Notes: a model not told the origin generated them from the sequence alone. 58,537 nt of DNA from Microbacteriaceae bacterium X2B (GCA_005502445.1 SCPB01000012.1:1-58537); one strand, 5' to 3'. Counted from the stretch's first letter, positions 27,679 through 40,142 are shown. Translations and numbers: made by a program.

Positions 27679-30097
27679 GACCCGTCATCCTGCTCGACCT
27701 CGACCAGCAGGGCGACCGGGTAGCGCTCGAGCACCTCGGCCAGGCGCAGCTCGCCGCCGGCGTAGCGGCGCCCGGTGAGGGCGTCGAGCACGGGGCGGTG
27801 GGGCAGCACGACGATCGTGTCGCCCCAGCCGCCGGCGCGATCGAGCCCGACCGGCAGGCGCGTGGCGATCGTGACGGCTCCGCCGCGGTCGAAGACGACG
27901 GCGTGCGCGGCCGCGGCGCCGATCGCGGCCAGCGGGGCGTAGCGGGTGAAGAGCTCGGGGCGATCGCGGCGCACGCGGAGGGAGCGGGAGACGAGCAGCA
28001 GCTTGGCGGCTCCCCCGGAATCGACCTCGGGCATCCACCCGGGGGTCGCGCTCGGATTCTCGCCGTCGATGCGCGCGAGCAGCGCGCGCCGCAGCACGTA
28101 GTCGACGGGGCGGCGGTTGTCGGGGTCGACGAGGCTCGTCTCCCACAGCTCGCTGCCCTGGTAGACGTCGGGAACGCCGGGGGCGGTGAGCTGCAGCAGC
28201 TTCGCCGAGAGCGAGTTCGACCAGCCGTACGGGGCGACGGCCTCGACGAACTCCTCGACGAGGCCGCGCAGCTCGCCGGCGCCGAGCACCGCGTCGATCG
28301 CGTCGTGCATGCGCCGCTCGAAGGCGACGTCGGGCTTCGTCCAGGTCGTCGCGGTGCCGGCTTCGCGCGCGGCCTTCTCGGCGTAGGCGTGGGCACGCTC
28401 GGCCTCGAGGGGCCAGGCGCCGACGAGCGACTCCCAGAGCAGGTTCTCGAAGGGGCCGTCGCCGATCGGGGCGCGCTCGCGCAGCTCGCCGAGCAGCGCC
28501 TCCCAGGCCTCGGGCACCTCGGCGAGCACGTGGATGCGCGCCCGCGTGTCCTCCCCGCGCTTGGTGTCGTGCGTCGAGAGCGTCGTGAGCGAGGCGGGCA
28601 GCGATCCCTGGCGCACGAGCTGCCGCCGGTGGAACTCGTCGACGTCGACCGCGAACTCGGCCGGGTCGGCGCCGACCTCGGTGAGCGAGGCGAGGCGCGA
28701 GTAGCGGTAGAAGGCCGTGTCCTCGACACCCTTGGCCATGACCATGCCGCTCGTCTGCTGGAACCGCCGCGCGACGGCCTGCTGCGGGTCGCCGAGCAGC
28801 GGCGCGAGCGCGTCGAAGGTCGCCTCGAGCTCCGGGCGGGATGCCCGAGCGGCGTCGAACGCGGCCGCGAGCTGCTCGGCCCCGACCGGGAGGTACGAGC
28901 GGTAGACGGGGAAGCACGCGAGCAGCTCGGCGAGCGCATCGGCGGCCTCGGGCACGGCGTGCGGCAGCTCGCGCTCGAGTCGCAGCACCTCGCTGCGCAG
29001 GATCGTGTCGGCGATGCGCCTCTTGGTGCGGCGGATGAACGCATGCCAGTCGAGCGGCTGCGGCGCATCGACGCCGCTCGCCGTCGACTCCTGCAGGATG
29101 CCCGCGGTCGAGGTCTCGCTGCGCAGTCGCGCATCGAGGTCGTCGAGCTCTTCGCGACCATCCGGGTCGACGAGCACGCGGTCGATCGTGGCGAGGGCGT
29201 CGTAGCCGGTCGTGCCCGCGGCCTGCCAGTGGGGCGGCAGCTGCTCGTCGCCCTCGAGGATCTTCTCCACCCAGACGGGGGCGTGCCCGGTCGCGGCGGC
29301 GAGGTCGTCGAGGTAGCCACCGGGGTCGAGGAGGCCGTCGGGGTGGTCGACGCGGATGCCCTGAACGAGCCCCTCGCGCACCCAGCGCACGATCTCGGCG
29401 TGCGAGCGCTCGAACACCCACGGCACCTCGACGCGCACGGCGGCGAGCGTCGAGACGGCGAAGAAGCGGCGGTAGTTGAGCTCGGCGTCGGCGCGGCGCC
29501 AGTGCACGAGCTCGTAGTGCTGGCGGTCGAGCACGGCGCGCACCTGCTCGGCACTCGCGCCGGCGCGGTCGTCGACGTCGTCGGCGCTGCCCTCGGCGAG
29601 CGGGTACTCGGTGCCGTAGACCGCGATCGCGTCGTCGCCGAGCACGACCTGACCGTCGGCGATCACCGCCTCGAGATCGTCGCCGAGCACGGGGATGCGC
29701 ACGCGGTCGCCGCCGAAGGCCCAGTCGACGTCGAAGGCCTTCGCCATCTCGCCCTCGCGCCCCTCGCGCAGCAGTCGCCACCACCAGTCGTTCTGACGGG
29801 GGTCGGCGACGCCCATGTGGTTGGGCACGATGTCGACGAGCACGCCGAGTCGCTGGGCGCGGGCCGCCGCCGCCGCGCGCTCGAGGGCATCGGGGCCTCC
29901 GCGCTCCTCGTCGACGCGGCCGTGGTCGACGACGTCGTAGCCGTGCGACGACCCGCGCACGGCCTGCAGCAGGGGCGAGAGGTAGAACCAGTCGGCACCG
30001 AGCGCGCGCACGTAGTCGGCGAGCGCCGCGACCTCGTCGAGCGGGAAGTCGCCGCTGACCTGCAGCCGGTAGGTCGATCGGGGCAGTTCGGCCGCGC

Positions 30098-30101
<4 letters not shown>
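27675..30101 (-). CDS. treY: Malto-oligosyltrehalose synthase
   Basis: 808 aa, GH13. Turns the reducing-end alpha-1,4 bond of a maltodextrin into the alpha,alpha-1,1 bond of trehalose by intramolecular transfer. Signatures: [16 protein letters not shown] at the start, [58 protein letters not shown] and [15 protein letters not shown]. The start at 30101 overlaps the glgX stop by 4 nt. Open reading continues upstream of 30101 but lies antisense in phase to glgX and is not part of treY. Confidence 0.94.
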
Positions 30102-32305
<2,204 letters not shown>

Positions 32306-32408
32306 CGTCATGCTCCCTCGTCGTGTCGAGCGTATCGAGGAGCGGCGATCCGGCGGACAGCGAGCTGTCAAGCTCGGCGTGCTAGGCGCGGCCGTCAGGC
32401 GCAGCGGC

Positions 32409-33272
32409 TCAGCGGTGCAGCGCCCACACGATCATCAGGATCGTGACGCCCGCCCCGGCGCCGAAGTTCAGCCAGAGGAACCTCTTCCAGCCTCGATTGG
32501 CCGACTCGGCATCGGCATCGCGCACCGACCACCACGGCAGGACGCTCACCGCGTACGGCAGCGCGAGCACCGCCGCGAGCGGGCCCGGCCACTCGGTGCC
32601 GAGCAGCAGGAGCCCGGCGAGCAGATAGCACCCGACGGCGAACCGCACCGTCCGCCGCCCGCCGATCACGGTCGCGATCGAGGCCAGCCCGGCCTCGCGG
32701 TCGGCGGGGATGTCCTGCACCGCGCCGAAGGCGTGGCTCGCGACCCCCCAGAGGAAGAACGCGGCGAGGATCAGCGCGAGTGCGGGCGTGATGGTCGCTC
32801 CGGCGAGCACGAGGCCGTACAGGGCTGGGCTCACGAAGTGCGTGCTCGAGGTCAGCGAATCGAGGAAGGGCCGTTCCTTGAACCGCAGCCCCTTGGCCGA
32901 GTACGCGACGACGGCGGCCATGCTGATCGCGAGCACGAACCACGAGGCGGGCCCGCCGAGTGCGACGAGCGCGATGAGGAAGGGCGCGCAGACGACGGCC
33001 GCCGCGACGAGCGTCGTGCGATGCACGCTCGGGTCGAGCAGGGCTCCCTCGACACCGCCCTTGCGCGGGTTGCGCAGATCGCTCTCGTAGTCGAAGACGT
33101 CGTTGATGCCGTACATGGCGAGGTTGTACGGGATCAGGAAGAACACCGTGCCGACCCAGAAGGCGACGTCGAGCCGGCCCGTCGTCAGCAGGTAGGCGGC
33201 CGCGAAGGGGAACGCCGTGTTGATCCAGCTCAGTGGTCGCGAGCTCACGATCAGCTGGCCGATGGTGCTCAC
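32409..33272 (-). CDS. crtEb: Lycopene elongase / prenyltransferase (UbiA family)
   Basis: 287 aa with about eight membrane helices. The two Asp-rich UbiA motifs are NDVFDYESD (about residue 55) and VQDIPADREAG (about residue 195), which bind Mg-prenyl diphosphate. Adds C5 units to both ends of lycopene, the first committed step to C50 carotenoids such as decaprenoxanthin. The start is GTG 33272, overlapping the crtYf stop (GTGA). It is the last gene of the crt operon. The exact final pigment depends on the cyclase and cannot be told. Confidence 0.88.
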   Translation of the reverse strand: MSTIGQLIVSSRPLSWINTAFPFAAAYLLTTGRLDVAFWVGTVFFLIPYNLAMYGINDVFDYESDLRNPRKGGVEGALLDPSVHRTTLVAAAVVCAPFLIALVALGGPASWFVLAISMAAVVAYSAKGLRFKERPFLDSLTSSTHFVSPALYGLVLAGATITPALALILAAFFLWGVASHAFGAVQDIPADREAGLASIATVIGGRRTVRFAVGCYLLAGLLLLGTEWPGPLAAVLALPYAVSVLPWWSVRDADAESANRGWKRFLWLNFGAGAGVTILMIVWALHR

Positions 33273-33586
33273 GAGGCCCCATCCTGACGCGCCGGGCGAG
33301 CGCCGAGCAGCTCCCACACCGCCGGCAGCAGCACGAGTGCGGCGACCGCATAGGCGAAGTCCTCGATCGGGGCGATGCCGATGCGCACGCCGCTGATGAG
33401 CGCCTCGTCGTAGTCGACGAGGCCGGCGGCGATGATGACGTTGTCGAAGACGGCGGTCGCGATCAGCAGCAGGGCGGCGGCGAGCCCGACCGCGCGCCAG
33501 CGCGGCGACCGGCGGGTGACGATGGCCGCGATCGCGAGGAGGGCGACGACCGACAGGAAGGCGGCGTTGAGGAGGGCGTAGGTCAT
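33269..33586 (-). CDS. crtYf: C50 carotenoid cyclase subunit (CrtYf type)
   Basis: 105 aa with three membrane helices. The conserved P-I-E-D motif of heterodimeric lycopene cyclases is APIEDFAYAV near residue 75. With CrtYe it closes the rings of C50 flavuxanthin-type precursors; the subunits are too small to act alone. ATGA overlap with crtYe (33583-33586) and GTGA overlap with crtEb. Whether the rings are epsilon, beta or gamma (decaprenoxanthin, C.p.450 or sarcinaxanthin) is not predictable by eye. Confidence 0.82.
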   Translation of the reverse strand: MTYALLNAAFLSVVALLAIAAIVTRRSPRWRAVGLAAALLLIATAVFDNVIIAAGLVDYDEALISGVRIGIAPIEDFAYAVAALVLLPAVWELLGARPARQDGAS

Positions 33587-33948
33587 CCGTGCCCCCCCGA
33601 TCGATCAGGGGCGACGGATGCCCGCCGCGAGAATCGGCCGTCGAGCAGGTCGCCCGCCGCCGCGTAGGCGTTCATCGTCAGATAGCAGAGCAACGTCAGG
33701 AAGACGAGCTCCTCGACCGGCAGTTCGGGGGCGATGAGCGCGCCGGTCATGAGCTCCGTCTGCCCGCGGAAGAAGATGCCGAGGCCGATGCCGGCGGCAT
33801 CCCAGGCCAGGAAGAAGGCGACGCCGATCGGCAGCACGAGCCCCGCGCGCCGCGCGTCGCGCCAGAAGAAGAGCCCGAAGCGGCGATCGAGCAGCGCCAT
33901 GCCGGTCAGGGCGATCGCGAGGGCGGCGAGGTAGCTGACGCCGATCAT
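33583..33948 (-). CDS. crtYe: C50 carotenoid cyclase subunit (CrtYe type)
   Basis: 121 aa with three membrane helices and the cyclase motif PELPVEELVFL near residue 78, plus WDAAGIGLGIFF. Partner of CrtYf. Starts 7 nt after the crtI stop. The C-terminus is basic and Gly-rich and ends in the 4-nt overlap with crtYf. Confidence 0.82.
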   Translation of the reverse strand: MIGVSYLAALAIALTGMALLDRRFGLFFWRDARRAGLVLPIGVAFFLAWDAAGIGLGIFFRGQTELMTGALIAPELPVEELVFLTLLCYLTMNAYAAAGDLLDGRFSRRASVAPDRSGGHG

Positions 33949-33955
33949 GCGCCGC

Positions 33956-35524
33956 TCAGGCCGCGGGGGTCACGGAGCCGGCCTCGACCGGCTCGGGCAG
34001 CGGGCCGGTCGAGGTGTCGCCGCGCAGCCGCTTGACGAGCACCTCCGCGCTGATCAGGCACATCGGCAGCCCGATGCCGGGGATCGTCGATCCGCCCGCG
34101 TAGTACAGGCCGCGCACCTTCTTCGAGACGTTGCCGGCGCGGAAGAAGGCGCTCTGCCTCAGGATGTGCGCGGGCCCGAGCGCCGTGCCGCGCCAGGCGT
34201 TGAGGTCGTCGGCGAAGTCGCCGGGGCCGTAGGTGCGACGCACGACGACGCGGTCTGCGAGGTCGGGGGTCTTCGTCCACTCGGCGATCTGGGCGATGAT
34301 GCGGTCGGCGTATGCCTCGAGGGCCGTGTCGCCGTCGCCGTCGACGTCGCCGCGACCGAGCCGCGGATCGGCGGGCGCCGGCACGAGCACGAAGACGTTC
34401 TCGTGCCCCTCGGGCGCGACGGAGGGGTCGACGCCGCTCGGCTTGCAGACGTACAGCGACGCGGGCTCGGGCAGCTTCGCCTCGGGCCCGAAGATCGCGT
34501 CGAAGTTCTCGCGCCAGTCGGCCGTGAACAGCAGCGTGTGGTGCTCGAGCCGGGGCAGCTCGCCCTTCACGCCCAGGTAGAGCAGCAGCGCGCTCGGGCC
34601 GGGCGTGCGGCTCTGCCAGTACTGCTCGGGGTAGGTCTGCAGCGCGTGCGGCAGCAGCTGCGTCTCGGTGTGGTGCAGGTCGGCGGCCGAGACGACGATG
34701 TCGGCCTCGAGCACCTCGCCTCCGGCGAGCTCGACGCCCGTGGCGCGCTTCGAGGCGGGGTCGACGATGATGCGCTCGACGGGCGACGACAGCCGGATGC
34801 TCACCCCCTGCTGCTCGGTCACCGCGGCGATGCGCTCGATGAGCCGGGCGAAGCCGCCCATCGGGTAGAGCACGCCGTCGGCGAGGTCGAGGTGGCTCAT
34901 GAGGTGGTACATGCTCGGCGTCAGGAAGGGAGACGACCCGAGGAAGACCGCCGGGTAGCCGAGGATCTGCCGCAGGCGCAGGTCGCGGAAGCGCTTGCCG
35001 ACGTACGAGTCGAGACTCTGCAGAAGCATCGTGACGAGCTTGGCGCTGCGCGCGAGCACATCCCGCGTGAGCAGCGGCCCGATCGAGGCGAAGCTCGTGT
35101 ACAGGAAGCGCTTCTTCGCCATCTCGTAGGTGTCGAGGGCGGAGTCGAGGTAGCGCTCGAGCTTCGCTCCGGCGCCGCGCTCGATCGACTCGAAGAGGGC
35201 GACGTTCTCGTCCCGCGAGGCCGCGACATCGGTGGGCTCGTCGAAGCCCTGCGTGATCACGCGGTAGCCGGGGTCGAGCTGGACCAGCTGCACCTGCTCG
35301 GCCGCGCTCGTGCCGAGGAGCCGGAAGAAGTGGTCGAAGACCTCCGGCATGAGATACCACGAGGGGCCGGTGTCGAACCGGAACCCGTCGACCTCCCACG
35401 AGCCGGCGCGCCCGCCGAGCTGGTCGCGCTGCTCGACGAGCGTCACCTCGTGCCCGTCTCGGGCGAGCAGCGCGGCGCTCGCGAGGCCCGCGATGCCGCC
35501 CCCGATGACGACGACGCGGCTCAC
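33956..35524 (-). CDS. crtI: Phytoene desaturase
   Basis: 522 aa. The FAD-binding Rossmann motif VVIGGGIAGLASAALLARDGH is at the very N-terminus, followed by the acidic residue in TLVEQRDQLGGRAG. The C-terminal FAD motif is YYAGGSTIPGIGLPMCLISAEV. It introduces double bonds into phytoene to give lycopene. Overlaps crtB by 4 nt (35521-35524). The N-terminal region DTGPSWYLMPEVFDHFF is the usual CrtI substrate loop. Confidence 0.93.
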   Translation of the reverse strand: MSRVVVIGGGIAGLASAALLARDGHEVTLVEQRDQLGGRAGSWEVDGFRFDTGPSWYLMPEVFDHFFRLLGTSAAEQVQLVQLDPGYRVITQGFDEPTDVAASRDENVALFESIERGAGAKLERYLDSALDTYEMAKKRFLYTSFASIGPLLTRDVLARSAKLVTMLLQSLDSYVGKRFRDLRLRQILGYPAVFLGSSPFLTPSMYHLMSHLDLADGVLYPMGGFARLIERIAAVTEQQGVSIRLSSPVERIIVDPASKRATGVELAGGEVLEADIVVSAADLHHTETQLLPHALQTYPEQYWQSRTPGPSALLLYLGVKGELPRLEHHTLLFTADWRENFDAIFGPEAKLPEPASLYVCKPSGVDPSVAPEGHENVFVLVPAPADPRLGRGDVDGDGDTALEAYADRIIAQIAEWTKTPDLADRVVVRRTYGPGDFADDLNAWRGTALGPAHILRQSAFFRAGNVSKKVRGLYYAGGSTIPGIGLPMCLISAEVLVKRLRGDTSTGPLPEPVEAGSVTPAA

Positions 35525-36393
35525 GATCGCGCCCTGGGAACCCGGCCCGCGATGACCCCCGCGGCGATGCGCAGCTTCACCGGGTCGGGAACCCGCACCC
35601 GCGCGCGGACGAGCTCGCTCGCCGGGGTGCGGCGCAGCCGCGCCGCGAGCTCGGCGAAGAGCCCCTGGGCGAGAGCGACCGCCTTGCGGCTGGAGGGAGG
35701 GAGATCGGGGATGACGGCGGCGGACATCCGCAGGTCGTCGTCGATGTCGTCGAGCAAGCGGTGCTTCTCCTGTTCCGTGAACGAGTCCACGCGCACCCCC
35801 GGGAAGTAGCTGCGCCCGAGCGTCTCGACATCGGCGAAGAGGTCGCGGAGGAAGTTGACCTTCTGGAACGCCGCGCCGAGCGCTCGCGCGCCGCGCACCA
35901 TGCGCTCATTCTGCTCGTCGGTCAGGTCGGATTCCTGCACGAACGCCCGGAGGCACATGAGCCCGACGACCTCGGCCGACCCGTAGACGTACTCGTCGAA
36001 GCTCGCCTGGTCGTGCTCGGTGTCGGTGAGGTCCATGCGCATCGAGTGGAAGAACGGAGTCGTCAGCTCGCTGCCGAACCCGACCTCGCGGGCCGTGCGG
36101 GCGAAGGCGTGCACGACGGGGTTCGTGCTGTAGCCGTTGCGCATCGCCTGCTCGGTGTCGGCCTCGAGCTCGTCGAGGTAGCGCCCGGCCGCCGCGGTGT
36201 CGAGCCCGGCCTCGGCGACCCCGCCGTCGACGATCTCGTCGGCGACCCGCACCAGAGCGTAGATGTTCTCGACATGCTGGCGCACCGTCGCCCCGAGCAG
36301 GCGCGAGGCGAGCCCGAACGAGGTGGAGTACCGGCGGATCACGACCCCGGCGATCTCGTCGGCCACCCCGTCGTACAGGCTCAGGCGCGTCAT
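35521..36393 (-). CDS. crtB: Phytoene synthase
   Basis: 290 aa. Joins two GGPP head to head. Both Asp-rich motifs are present: VRVADEIVDGG (about residue 50) and NFLRDLFADVETLGRSYFP (about residue 175), with the N-terminal YSTSFGLASRLL. The start ATG 36393 overlaps the crtE stop by 4 nt. The tail after VRVPDPVKLRIAAGV is short and basic. Confidence 0.93.
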   Translation of the reverse strand: MTRLSLYDGVADEIAGVVIRRYSTSFGLASRLLGATVRQHVENIYALVRVADEIVDGGVAEAGLDTAAAGRYLDELEADTEQAMRNGYSTNPVVHAFARTAREVGFGSELTTPFFHSMRMDLTDTEHDQASFDEYVYGSAEVVGLMCLRAFVQESDLTDEQNERMVRGARALGAAFQKVNFLRDLFADVETLGRSYFPGVRVDSFTEQEKHRLLDDIDDDLRMSAAVIPDLPPSSRKAVALAQGLFAELAARLRRTPASELVRARVRVPDPVKLRIAAGVIAGRVPRARS

Positions 36394-37460
36394 CGCACGC
36401 GATTCAGGACGGTCTCGGCGACGGGGTGCAGTTCGGCGCGAAGCTCGTCGGGGATGTGCGGCTCGCCGAGGTGGGCGATCGCGCGCTCCGCATACGCCCG
36501 CGCCGTCTTCTCGGCGAAAGCCTTCGCGCCGCACTCGACGAGCAGGAGCCGCGCCTCGATGGCCTGCTCGCCCGTGAGTTCGGGGTCGCCGATCAGCTCG
36601 CACAGTCTCGACCAGGCCGGTGTCGAGCAGGCGTAGGCGATCATCACCGTGCGCTTGCCCTCGCGCAGGTCGCCGATCGTCGTCTTGCCCGTCGCCTCCT
36701 CCTCGCCGAAGACGCCGAGCACATCGTCGACGATCTGGTACGCGATGCCGATCTCGCGGCCGAACTCGCCGAGCGTCGCGACCGTCGCTTCGCCCGCGCC
36801 GGCGAGCACCGCACCGGCCTGCAGCGGCGTCTCGAACGAGTAGACAGCGGTCTTCAGCCTCTCCATCGTGAGCACGTCGTCAACGCGGGGGGTCTCGCGC
36901 GAGATCGAGAAGTCGACGTCGATGAGCTCGCCGGCGGCGCTCGCGAACATCGCCTCGTCGAGGATGTCGATGAGGCGCTCGCGCACGGGCCCGATCACGC
37001 CGCTCCGGTCGATCAGCCGGTAGGCGTTGAAGAGCGCGAGGTCGCCGGCGATGACGGCGGCCGACACGCCGCGGTGCTCGGCGATGTCGACGCTCGCGCC
37101 CCGATCGACGGCGTGATCGCGGTAGGTGCCGGAGATGTTGGGGATGCCCCGGCGGACGAAATCGCGATCGATCACGTCGTCGTGAACGATGAGGGCGGTA
37201 TGCAGCAGCTCGAAGCTCGCCCCGACGCAGGCGGCGGCATCCATGTCGTCGCCGCCGAGCCCGGCATAGGCGGCCATGACCATGCGGGGGCGGAACCGCT
37301 TTCCGCCCTGGGTGTTGCGCTCGAGCAACCCCCAGAGATGCTCGTAGGGAGCGCCCAGGGGGGCTGCGCGCTTCTTGGCTAGGCTGAAGAAGCGCTCCAG
37401 CACAGCGTCGACCAGGGCGCCGCGCTCTGCGGCCACCGCCACCAGGTCGTGTCGATCCAC
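36390..37460 (-). CDS. crtE: Geranylgeranyl diphosphate synthase
   Basis: 356 aa polyprenyl synthetase. The first Asp-rich motif is LIVHDDVIDRD and the second is YQIVDDVLGVFG; GGKRFRPRM binds IPP. Provides GGPP for phytoene. First gene of the crtE-B-I-Ye-Yf-Eb operon. The start is GTG 37460; TAGTCT on this strand lies 6 nt upstream, again without a ribosome binding site. The divergent idi starts only 21 bp away, so the two promoters must overlap. Confidence 0.92.
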   Translation of the reverse strand: MDRHDLVAVAAERGALVDAVLERFFSLAKKRAAPLGAPYEHLWGLLERNTQGGKRFRPRMVMAAYAGLGGDDMDAAACVGASFELLHTALIVHDDVIDRDFVRRGIPNISGTYRDHAVDRGASVDIAEHRGVSAAVIAGDLALFNAYRLIDRSGVIGPVRERLIDILDEAMFASAAGELIDVDFSISRETPRVDDVLTMERLKTAVYSFETPLQAGAVLAGAGEATVATLGEFGREIGIAYQIVDDVLGVFGEEEATGKTTIGDLREGKRTVMIAYACSTPAWSRLCELIGDPELTGEQAIEARLLLVECGAKAFAEKTARAYAERAIAHLGEPHIPDELRAELHPVAETVLNRVR

Positions 37461-37466
37461 CCGAGC

Positions 37467-37472
37467 AGACTA
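37467..37472 (-). promoter_or_regulatory. Candidate leaderless -10 (TAGTCT) of the crt operon
   Basis: Minus-strand TAGTCT ends 6 nt before the GTG of crtE, inside the 21-bp crtE-idi gap. The -35 would lie within idi. Confidence 0.45.
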
Positions 37473-37481
37473 GCGGCACCC

Positions 37482-38030
37482 ATGATCGGAATTCCCGAGA
37501 GCGTCGTCCTCCTCGCCGACGACGGCACCCCCATCGGCACGGCGCCGAAATCGACCGTGCACGGCACGCAGACCCCCCTGCACCTCGCATTCTCGTGCCA
37601 CGTCTTCGACGAGAAGGGTCGCGTGCTCGTCACGCGCCGCGCGCTCGGCAAGGCGACCTGGCCGGGCGTGTGGACCAACAGCTTCTGCGGCCACCCGGCG
37701 CCGGAGGAGGGCGTCGAGGAGGCCGTGGTGCGTCGCGCCGAGCGCGAACTGGGCCTTCGCCTGCGCGACGTCCGCATCGCCCTCCCCGAGTTCCGCTACC
37801 GGGCGGTCGACGCCTCGGGCGTCGTCGAGAACGAGATCTGCCCCGTCTACACGGCGATCGCCGACGGCGATCCCTCGGCTGCCGCCGACGAGGTGGCGGA
37901 GTGGGCGTGGGCCGCCCCCTCCGATCTGCGCGCGGCCGTCTCGGCCACGCCGTTCGCCTACAGCCCGTGGCTCGGCTGGCAGCTCGACAGCTGGGCGGGA
38001 GACTACGAGAGACCGATCGCTGCCGGCTGA
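37482..38030 (+). CDS. idi: Isopentenyl-diphosphate delta-isomerase, type 1
   Basis: 182 aa Nudix-type enzyme that interconverts IPP and DMAPP. The catalytic Cys is in NSFCGHP and the catalytic Glu in ENEICPVY; the Nudix helix is EEAVVRRAERELG. It supplies DMAPP for the divergent carotenoid operon. ATG 37482 matches the family start. Its last 28 bp overlap the 3' end of the convergent histidine kinase gene. Confidence 0.92.
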   Translation: MIGIPESVVLLADDGTPIGTAPKSTVHGTQTPLHLAFSCHVFDEKGRVLVTRRALGKATWPGVWTNSFCGHPAPEEGVEEAVVRRAERELGLRLRDVRIALPEFRYRAVDASGVVENEICPVYTAIADGDPSAAADEVAEWAWAAPSDLRAAVSATPFAYSPWLGWQLDSWAGDYERPIAAG

Positions 38031-40084
38031 TCGAACTCGTCTCCGTATTCGGTCGCAGCATCGCGCCGCTCGTCGTACGGCCTCGGGATGCGCGTGTCCC
38101 TGTCCCAGGGCAGAAGCACTCGCGCCGTCGTTCCCGTTCGGCCGTCCGAGTGCAGCTCGACGACGCCGCCGAGCCGCTGCTCGACGAGCGCGCGAACGAT
38201 CGGCAGGCCCAGTCCCGTTCCCGGGACATCGCGATGCCGATCACCCTCGATCCGGTAGAAGCGCTCCCACACGTGCGGCAGCGCCCCCGGGGGGATTCCG
38301 GGACCGTGGTCGACCACGTCGATCCGAACCCCGCGATCCTCTGCCGCGACGAACATCTCGACGAGGCCGCCGCGCGTGCTGAACTTCACCGCGTTCGACA
38401 GCAGGTTCGCGAGCACGCGCGTGACGTCCTGCGGCACGGTCCGGATCATGAGCGGTGCGTCCGCGGAGCGCACCTCGATGCGCACCTCCCTGCCGACGGC
38501 GAGGCCCTCGGTGTCCTGCGCGCAGTGCCGGACGAGGGCGACGACGTCGAACTCGCTCGTCGCTCGCGCGGCGGAGGCCGGCGAGCTCAGCGTGCCGAGC
38601 TCGAGCACGTCTTCGATGACGTCGGCGAGCCGGCGCGCATTGCGGGCGATGACCTCGGTGGCCTGTCGCTCGCCCCGCCCCAGGTCGGCGCTCTCGAGGT
38701 CCTCGACGAAGCCGAGGATGCTCGTCACCGGGGTTCGCAGCTCGTGGCTCACCGAGGCGATGAAGTCATCCTTCTGACGGTTCAGCTCGCGCAGTCGGTC
38801 GGCCGCATCGAGGGCGCGCCGCTCGCGTTCGTTGCGCGCGGTGACGTCGGTGAAGACCATCGTCACGACCGTCGCGTCGCCGGCGCCGTCGTGCAGGGCG
38901 AGGTCGACCTCGAAGCGCCGGCCGTCCCGATCGAGCTCGAGTCGTGCCGCCTCGCGGCGGCGCACGGCATCGTCGAGCTCGGCGACGCCGAAGATCGTCT
39001 CGTCGCGCGCGATGCGCAGGCCGACGACGCCCCAGGTCGGCGGCATCCTGTCCCGACCCAGTGCGCGGAGGGCCGTCGGGTTCACCCCGACGACGCGCAA
39101 CCGGTCGCCGTCCATGATCTCGGCGATGAGGATCCCGGTGTCGGAGTTGACGATCCCGCCCCGCAGCAGCGCCTCTCGGGCCCCGAGCTGCGTGAGCACG
39201 TTGGCCCAGTCGTTGCGAGCGGCCGACACGAACAGCGCCGCGCCGGCGTGGACGATGAGGAAGATCTGCACCAGGAGGCTGGCCACGCGCGGGTCGGACT
39301 CCGCGTACGGGCCGAAGGGCCCTCCACCGGCTCCGGTGAGCGAGGTCGTCAGCACGGTCAGCAGCAGCAGCTCGATCGCGACGAGGGTGGTGGGCAGTCG
39401 GAAGGCCGCCCAGAGCAGGGCGACGAGGGGCACGAATGCGAGCGGAAGGACGTTGCCCGGCCAGAACACGAACAGCACGAGCCCGGCGAGCACGCCGATC
39501 TGGGCGACGAGCTCGATGGGGTTCACGCCCCGCGCCAGCCGCCGGCTCACGAGAGCGATCGGCGCCACGACGAGGATCGCGGATCCGTGCGAGGCGGCAA
39601 GCGAGAAGAAGGTCGTCGGGATGTCGACGCCGACGACCAGGAATGCCGTCACGGATCCGATGACGCCGATCGTGATCGCGCCCAGGATCGCCGCACCGAT
39701 GAAGCGACTGACGTCGCGCAGGCTGTCGAGCCGCGCCTCCGGTCCGCCGCGCGAGGCGAACTGCGCGACGACGTAGGCCTCGGCGGCGTTGGCGATGCCG
39801 TAGCCGATGGTGAGCCCGGGCTCGCGGCCGACGAGCGCGTTCGCCGCGACGGCGACGACGAGGACCCCGACGGACGCCATCACCCGCGAGCCGCGGGAGG
39901 CGAGGACGGCCACGACGGCCACCCCGGCGGCCGGCCACCACGCGGCGACGGGCGATCCCGGCTCGCGGAAGGCGACGCTCGCGTAGCTGACGACGCCGAC
40001 GAGGAGGATGAGAGCCGTGATCGAGACGCGGCGAACCACGGGCGTCGCGTACCACAGCTGGGTGGCGAGTCCGCCTTGGCCCAT
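38003..40084 (-). CDS. MASE1-type sensor histidine kinase
   Basis: 693 aa. The N-terminal ~300 residues form eight or more membrane helices with the MASE1 pattern (PVAAWWPAAGVAVVAVL). A PAS-like region spans about 330-440, followed by HisKA with the phospho-His in SVSHELRTPVTSILG and HATPase_c with NLLSNAVKF (N box), DHGPGIPP (G1) and GTGLGLPIV (G2). The signal is unknown. Divergent from a receiver-only regulator at 40175, a probable partner. The last 9 codons overlap idi on the other strand. Stop is TAG at 38003-38005. Confidence 0.87.
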   Translation of the reverse strand: MGQGGLATQLWYATPVVRRVSITALILLVGVVSYASVAFREPGSPVAAWWPAAGVAVVAVLASRGSRVMASVGVLVVAVAANALVGREPGLTIGYGIANAAEAYVVAQFASRGGPEARLDSLRDVSRFIGAAILGAITIGVIGSVTAFLVVGVDIPTTFFSLAASHGSAILVVAPIALVSRRLARGVNPIELVAQIGVLAGLVLFVFWPGNVLPLAFVPLVALLWAAFRLPTTLVAIELLLLTVLTTSLTGAGGGPFGPYAESDPRVASLLVQIFLIVHAGAALFVSAARNDWANVLTQLGAREALLRGGIVNSDTGILIAEIMDGDRLRVVGVNPTALRALGRDRMPPTWGVVGLRIARDETIFGVAELDDAVRRREAARLELDRDGRRFEVDLALHDGAGDATVVTMVFTDVTARNERERRALDAADRLRELNRQKDDFIASVSHELRTPVTSILGFVEDLESADLGRGERQATEVIARNARRLADVIEDVLELGTLSSPASAARATSEFDVVALVRHCAQDTEGLAVGREVRIEVRSADAPLMIRTVPQDVTRVLANLLSNAVKFSTRGGLVEMFVAAEDRGVRIDVVDHGPGIPPGALPHVWERFYRIEGDRHRDVPGTGLGLPIVRALVEQRLGGVVELHSDGRTGTTARVLLPWDRDTRIPRPYDERRDAATEYGDEFDQPAAIGLS

Positions 40085-40142
40085 GCGGGTTCCTCTCTCG
40101 ACGACGCGACGGGGCGGATGGTTCCGCACCGCGTCTCTCGTG

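Noticed and set aside
27685-29784. Long open frame overlapping treY
   Set aside because: Arg/Ala-rich shadow frame; TreY motifs lie in the other frame.
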